Positions 62,007 through 64,000 of a DNA stretch of 64,000 nt are shown piece after piece (position 1 is the first letter of the stretch; the number at the start of each line of letters is the position of its first letter). This DNA is from Gillisia sp. CAL575 (lineage in GTDB: Bacteria; Bacteroidota; Bacteroidia; Flavobacteriales; Flavobacteriaceae). A model generated the notes under the pieces. It made no database searches. It had not been told where the DNA came from and saw nothing but the letters and a program-made list of their open reading frames with translations. A program made the position numbers and the translations under genes. The stretch is taken from NCBI RefSeq assembly GCF_000403785.1, contig NZ_APHJ01000054.1, positions 124,001-188,000 of the forward strand, given 5' to 3'.

Positions 62007-62483
62007 TTATTTGTCTATAGGCATTGCATCTAAAGAATCCTCTAATGCAATAAAGAGCAAGCAAGGACCTGCATTTCCACATTTTCCGTAATGAGGTTTT
62101 TTGGCTGGACCATAAGCATAATTGCCCTGCTTCATTGTCTGTGTATTCTCTCCTTCATACGTAATTTCTAATTCTCCAGACAATAGAACCATTCGTTCTG
62201 GAGAATTATGCCAATGATTCGGAAAATCAGTGTTTGCAGGTAATCTAAATAGAATGTCAGCATTTTTTTTAGTTGGATCTCCATGTAAAATTGCAACTTC
62301 ACAACCCTCAGGCATAAACTCAGGACATGGTCCCCATATTATTTTGGAGCTACTAGGATTTATTACCACAGAATTTTCCAATATAGTTTCATCAGATTCT
62401 TGGGCATAGGTGATTACCGGAGAAAAAGCTATTATGAAAAAGTATAATCCAATATTGCTAAATAATTTAATTTCTCTTTTCAT
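62007..62483 (-). CDS. Secreted cupin-domain protein
   Basis: Exported small protein (158 aa): signal peptide to about residue 28 (ending TYAQ), then one cupin domain. The first metal motif is PNHWHNSPERMVLLSGE (H, H, E) and the second is GNYAYGPAKKPHYGKCG. Two Cys pairs (GPCPEFMPEGC and KCGNAGPC) could form disulfides. It lies 10 bp downstream of the flavoprotein gene, so both may act on one substrate. Substrate unknown. Confidence 0.85.
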   Translation of the reverse strand: MKREIKLFSNIGLYFFIIAFSPVITYAQESDETILENSVVINPSSSKIIWGPCPEFMPEGCEVAILHGDPTKKNADILFRLPANTDFPNHWHNSPERMVLLSGELEITYEGENTQTMKQGNYAYGPAKKPHYGKCGNAGPCLLFIALEDSLDAMPIDK

Positions 62484-62493
62484 TGTAATAGTA

Positions 62494-63876
62494 TTAAGGT
62501 TTAATATTCTGATTTACTCTAAATAAATTTTTAGGATCGTACTTTCTTTTAATTTCCACTAACCTATCGTAGTTCCCTTTATAACTAGCTTTTACTCGTT
62601 CTTCACCCTCATTCATTAAAAAATTAGAATATGCACCGCCTGCAGAATGTGGGTGAAGTGCTTCCCAGTAATCTTTACACCACTTAGTAATTTTAACAGC
62701 ATTGGCGGGATCAGGGTCTACTCCTACTATCACTCCAGCATATTTTGCATCTCGATAAGCCCAGGCAGTTTCAGCGTTCTTTTTTCTACTTGCGGCTCCA
62801 TTAATAGGGTATAGATGCATTTGAGATAAAGGAGTTGGAATTTGAGATCCGAATTTCTTATGCTGCTTTCTTAATTCTGGACCTAATTCATTAAAAAAGT
62901 CTGCTCTCCAATACCATTGCAATCCCGGTGGGAATAAGCCATCAAAAAGAGTTTGAATTGCAGGGTAAGGCATCTCTCCTAAGTGTTCAAAAATAGGTTT
63001 CATTTCTCTTATAGGCTTAAATACATCTTCCGCATTTTTTTTGTCACCTAAATAACACCAAACAATTCCGCAGAATTGTTTATTATGAAGGAATTCTGGA
63101 AAAGGTGGTCCTGGAATTATCATAGTTGCAATAAACCCATTTAGATCTTCTTCTGCAGTTTCGATAAATGCATCGTACCATTCCATTACTTCTTCCACTT
63201 GGTCTATAGGCCATAATGTAGGACCTCCAAAAACTGTTTTTACAGGATGCCCTTGAAATTTAAAAGAGGTGATAATTCCGAAATTTCCTCCACCCCCACG
63301 AATTCCCCAAAAAAGATCTGGGTATTGATGGTTATTCACAGTGAGATAAGTACCATCTGCCATAACTATATCTACTTCTAAAAGGCTATCTATAGTTAAA
63401 CCATACTTTCTTGCCAAATAACCAACACCACCGCCTAAGGTAAGACCAGCAACTCCAGTAGATGAAATTATTCCAGATGGAATGGCTAATCCAAAGGCAT
63501 GTGTGGCATGATCCACTTCTCCCCATAAATTACCTGCACCTACAATTACCGTATTATCTTCAGCATTAACACGTACAAATTTGATCTCAGAAAGATCTAT
63601 GACCATTCCCCCATCACATGACGCGAGCCCACCTCCATTATGACCGCCTCCTCTTATTGCAAGTAGTAATTTATTATCTCTCGCAAAATTCACAGCTGAA
63701 ATTACATCGGCGGTATCTATACATTTAATAATCACACCAGGATGCTTATTGATCATTCCATTGTATAGCTTTCTGGATTCCTCATAATCTTTATCATCTG
63801 GAAAAATAATTTGACCTTTAATCTCTTTTGATAATACCTCCTTCATACTGGTATTTACTGTTCCCGTTAACTCCAT
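62494..63876 (-). CDS. FAD-linked oxidase, berberine-bridge (BBE) type
   Basis: Flavoprotein oxidase of 460 aa without a signal peptide. The FAD-binding PCMH-type domain has the covalent His in RGGGHNGGG (H79), GVAGLTLGGGVGYLARKYGL and WGIRGGGGNFGI. The C-terminal BBE segment DRLVEIKRKYDPKNLFRVNQNI closes it. The position where bicovalent members have Cys reads STGVAG, so a single covalent His link is expected. The following cupin gene is only 10 bp away. It probably oxidises a sugar or alcohol; substrate unknown. Confidence 0.9.
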   Translation of the reverse strand: MELTGTVNTSMKEVLSKEIKGQIIFPDDKDYEESRKLYNGMINKHPGVIIKCIDTADVISAVNFARDNKLLLAIRGGGHNGGGLASCDGGMVIDLSEIKFVRVNAEDNTVIVGAGNLWGEVDHATHAFGLAIPSGIISSTGVAGLTLGGGVGYLARKYGLTIDSLLEVDIVMADGTYLTVNNHQYPDLFWGIRGGGGNFGIITSFKFQGHPVKTVFGGPTLWPIDQVEEVMEWYDAFIETAEEDLNGFIATMIIPGPPFPEFLHNKQFCGIVWCYLGDKKNAEDVFKPIREMKPIFEHLGEMPYPAIQTLFDGLFPPGLQWYWRADFFNELGPELRKQHKKFGSQIPTPLSQMHLYPINGAASRKKNAETAWAYRDAKYAGVIVGVDPDPANAVKITKWCKDYWEALHPHSAGGAYSNFLMNEGEERVKASYKGNYDRLVEIKRKYDPKNLFRVNQNIKP

Positions 63877-64000
63877 ATCTAAATTATTTATTAATAAAAT
63901 TGAATTTGATAAGCCTAACGTTCAAAATGATTGTTACTCATTATGAAAGTTCTAAATTGTGGGGAAATATATTCGTGAGGTTATGGAGGGAATTAGTTGA

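Noticed and set aside
1-64000. tRNA, rRNA, CRISPR arrays and intact transposons
   Set aside because: No TTCGANTC-type T-loop context with a cloverleaf, no regular spacer repeats and no transposase-like protein were found when reading the window by eye.

Overview
This window looks like a chromosomal segment of a marine-type Flavobacteriaceae (Bacteroidota). It is AT-rich, and several genes are preceded by the Bacteroidota TAnnTTTG -7 box rather than a sigma70 promoter. Shine-Dalgarno sequences are scarce. The gene families are also typical of the group: DUF6090, DUF6428, DUF5916, YHYH lipoproteins, DoxX-like proteins, PepSY-like lipoproteins and LytTR two-component systems. No rRNA, tRNA, CRISPR array or intact insertion sequence was seen.

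Layout. 1-5312: a sugar ABC importer operon (permease cut by the window edge, ATPase, binding lipoprotein, outer-membrane barrel) opposite a degenerate-Nudix sugar regulator. 5792-7754: a methylthioribose-kinase-like enzyme and a secreted nucleoside hydrolase. 8254-19216: the most unusual region. It holds two YHYH lipoprotein operons, a SCO1-like copper chaperone, a YwqK-type protein, two copies (one decaying) of an EF-hand/CotH-kinase/DUF6090 module, and a LytS/LytTR two-component system. Three promoters here share a direct-repeat operator (two half-sites 21 bp apart, 33 bp upstream of a -7 box), so the region reads as one LytTR regulon of secreted proteins. 19265-31483: DoxX-like proteins, a PepSY-like lipoprotein, a zinc-finger SDR, a DUF5916 outer-membrane protein, a small membrane protein, MsrA, EamA and PRC-barrel proteins. 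30875-32382: an ars-type operon without a visible pump. 32999-44057: fasciclin, EamA, J-domain/KTSC, three pirins, a DEAD-box helicase, LpxD and PhoD-like genes. 44167-45700: an NhaC-family (MetT-like) transporter behind a compact S-box-like leader. 45884-55892: a DUF885 peptidase, VF530, a second zinc-finger SDR, an SDR, a DbpA-like helicase, RlmF, and an OYE/DJ-1/Crp module. 55918-61083: an operon encoding a coiled-coil AAA ATPase, an MscS-like protein and a cation:proton antiporter. 61280-63876: a cold-shock protein, a cupin and a berberine-bridge-type flavoprotein.

The best candidates for undescribed biology are (i) the LytTR-controlled CotH/EF-hand/YHYH/SCO surface module, with its operators and duplication history, (ii) the minimal S-box-like leader of the NhaC gene, and (iii) the AAA ATPase-MscS-antiporter operon. 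Repeats of the GTCATTC/TCAGAATGAC and related palindromic types mark several intergenic gaps. All functional statements come from motif and family recognition by eye, with no database search.
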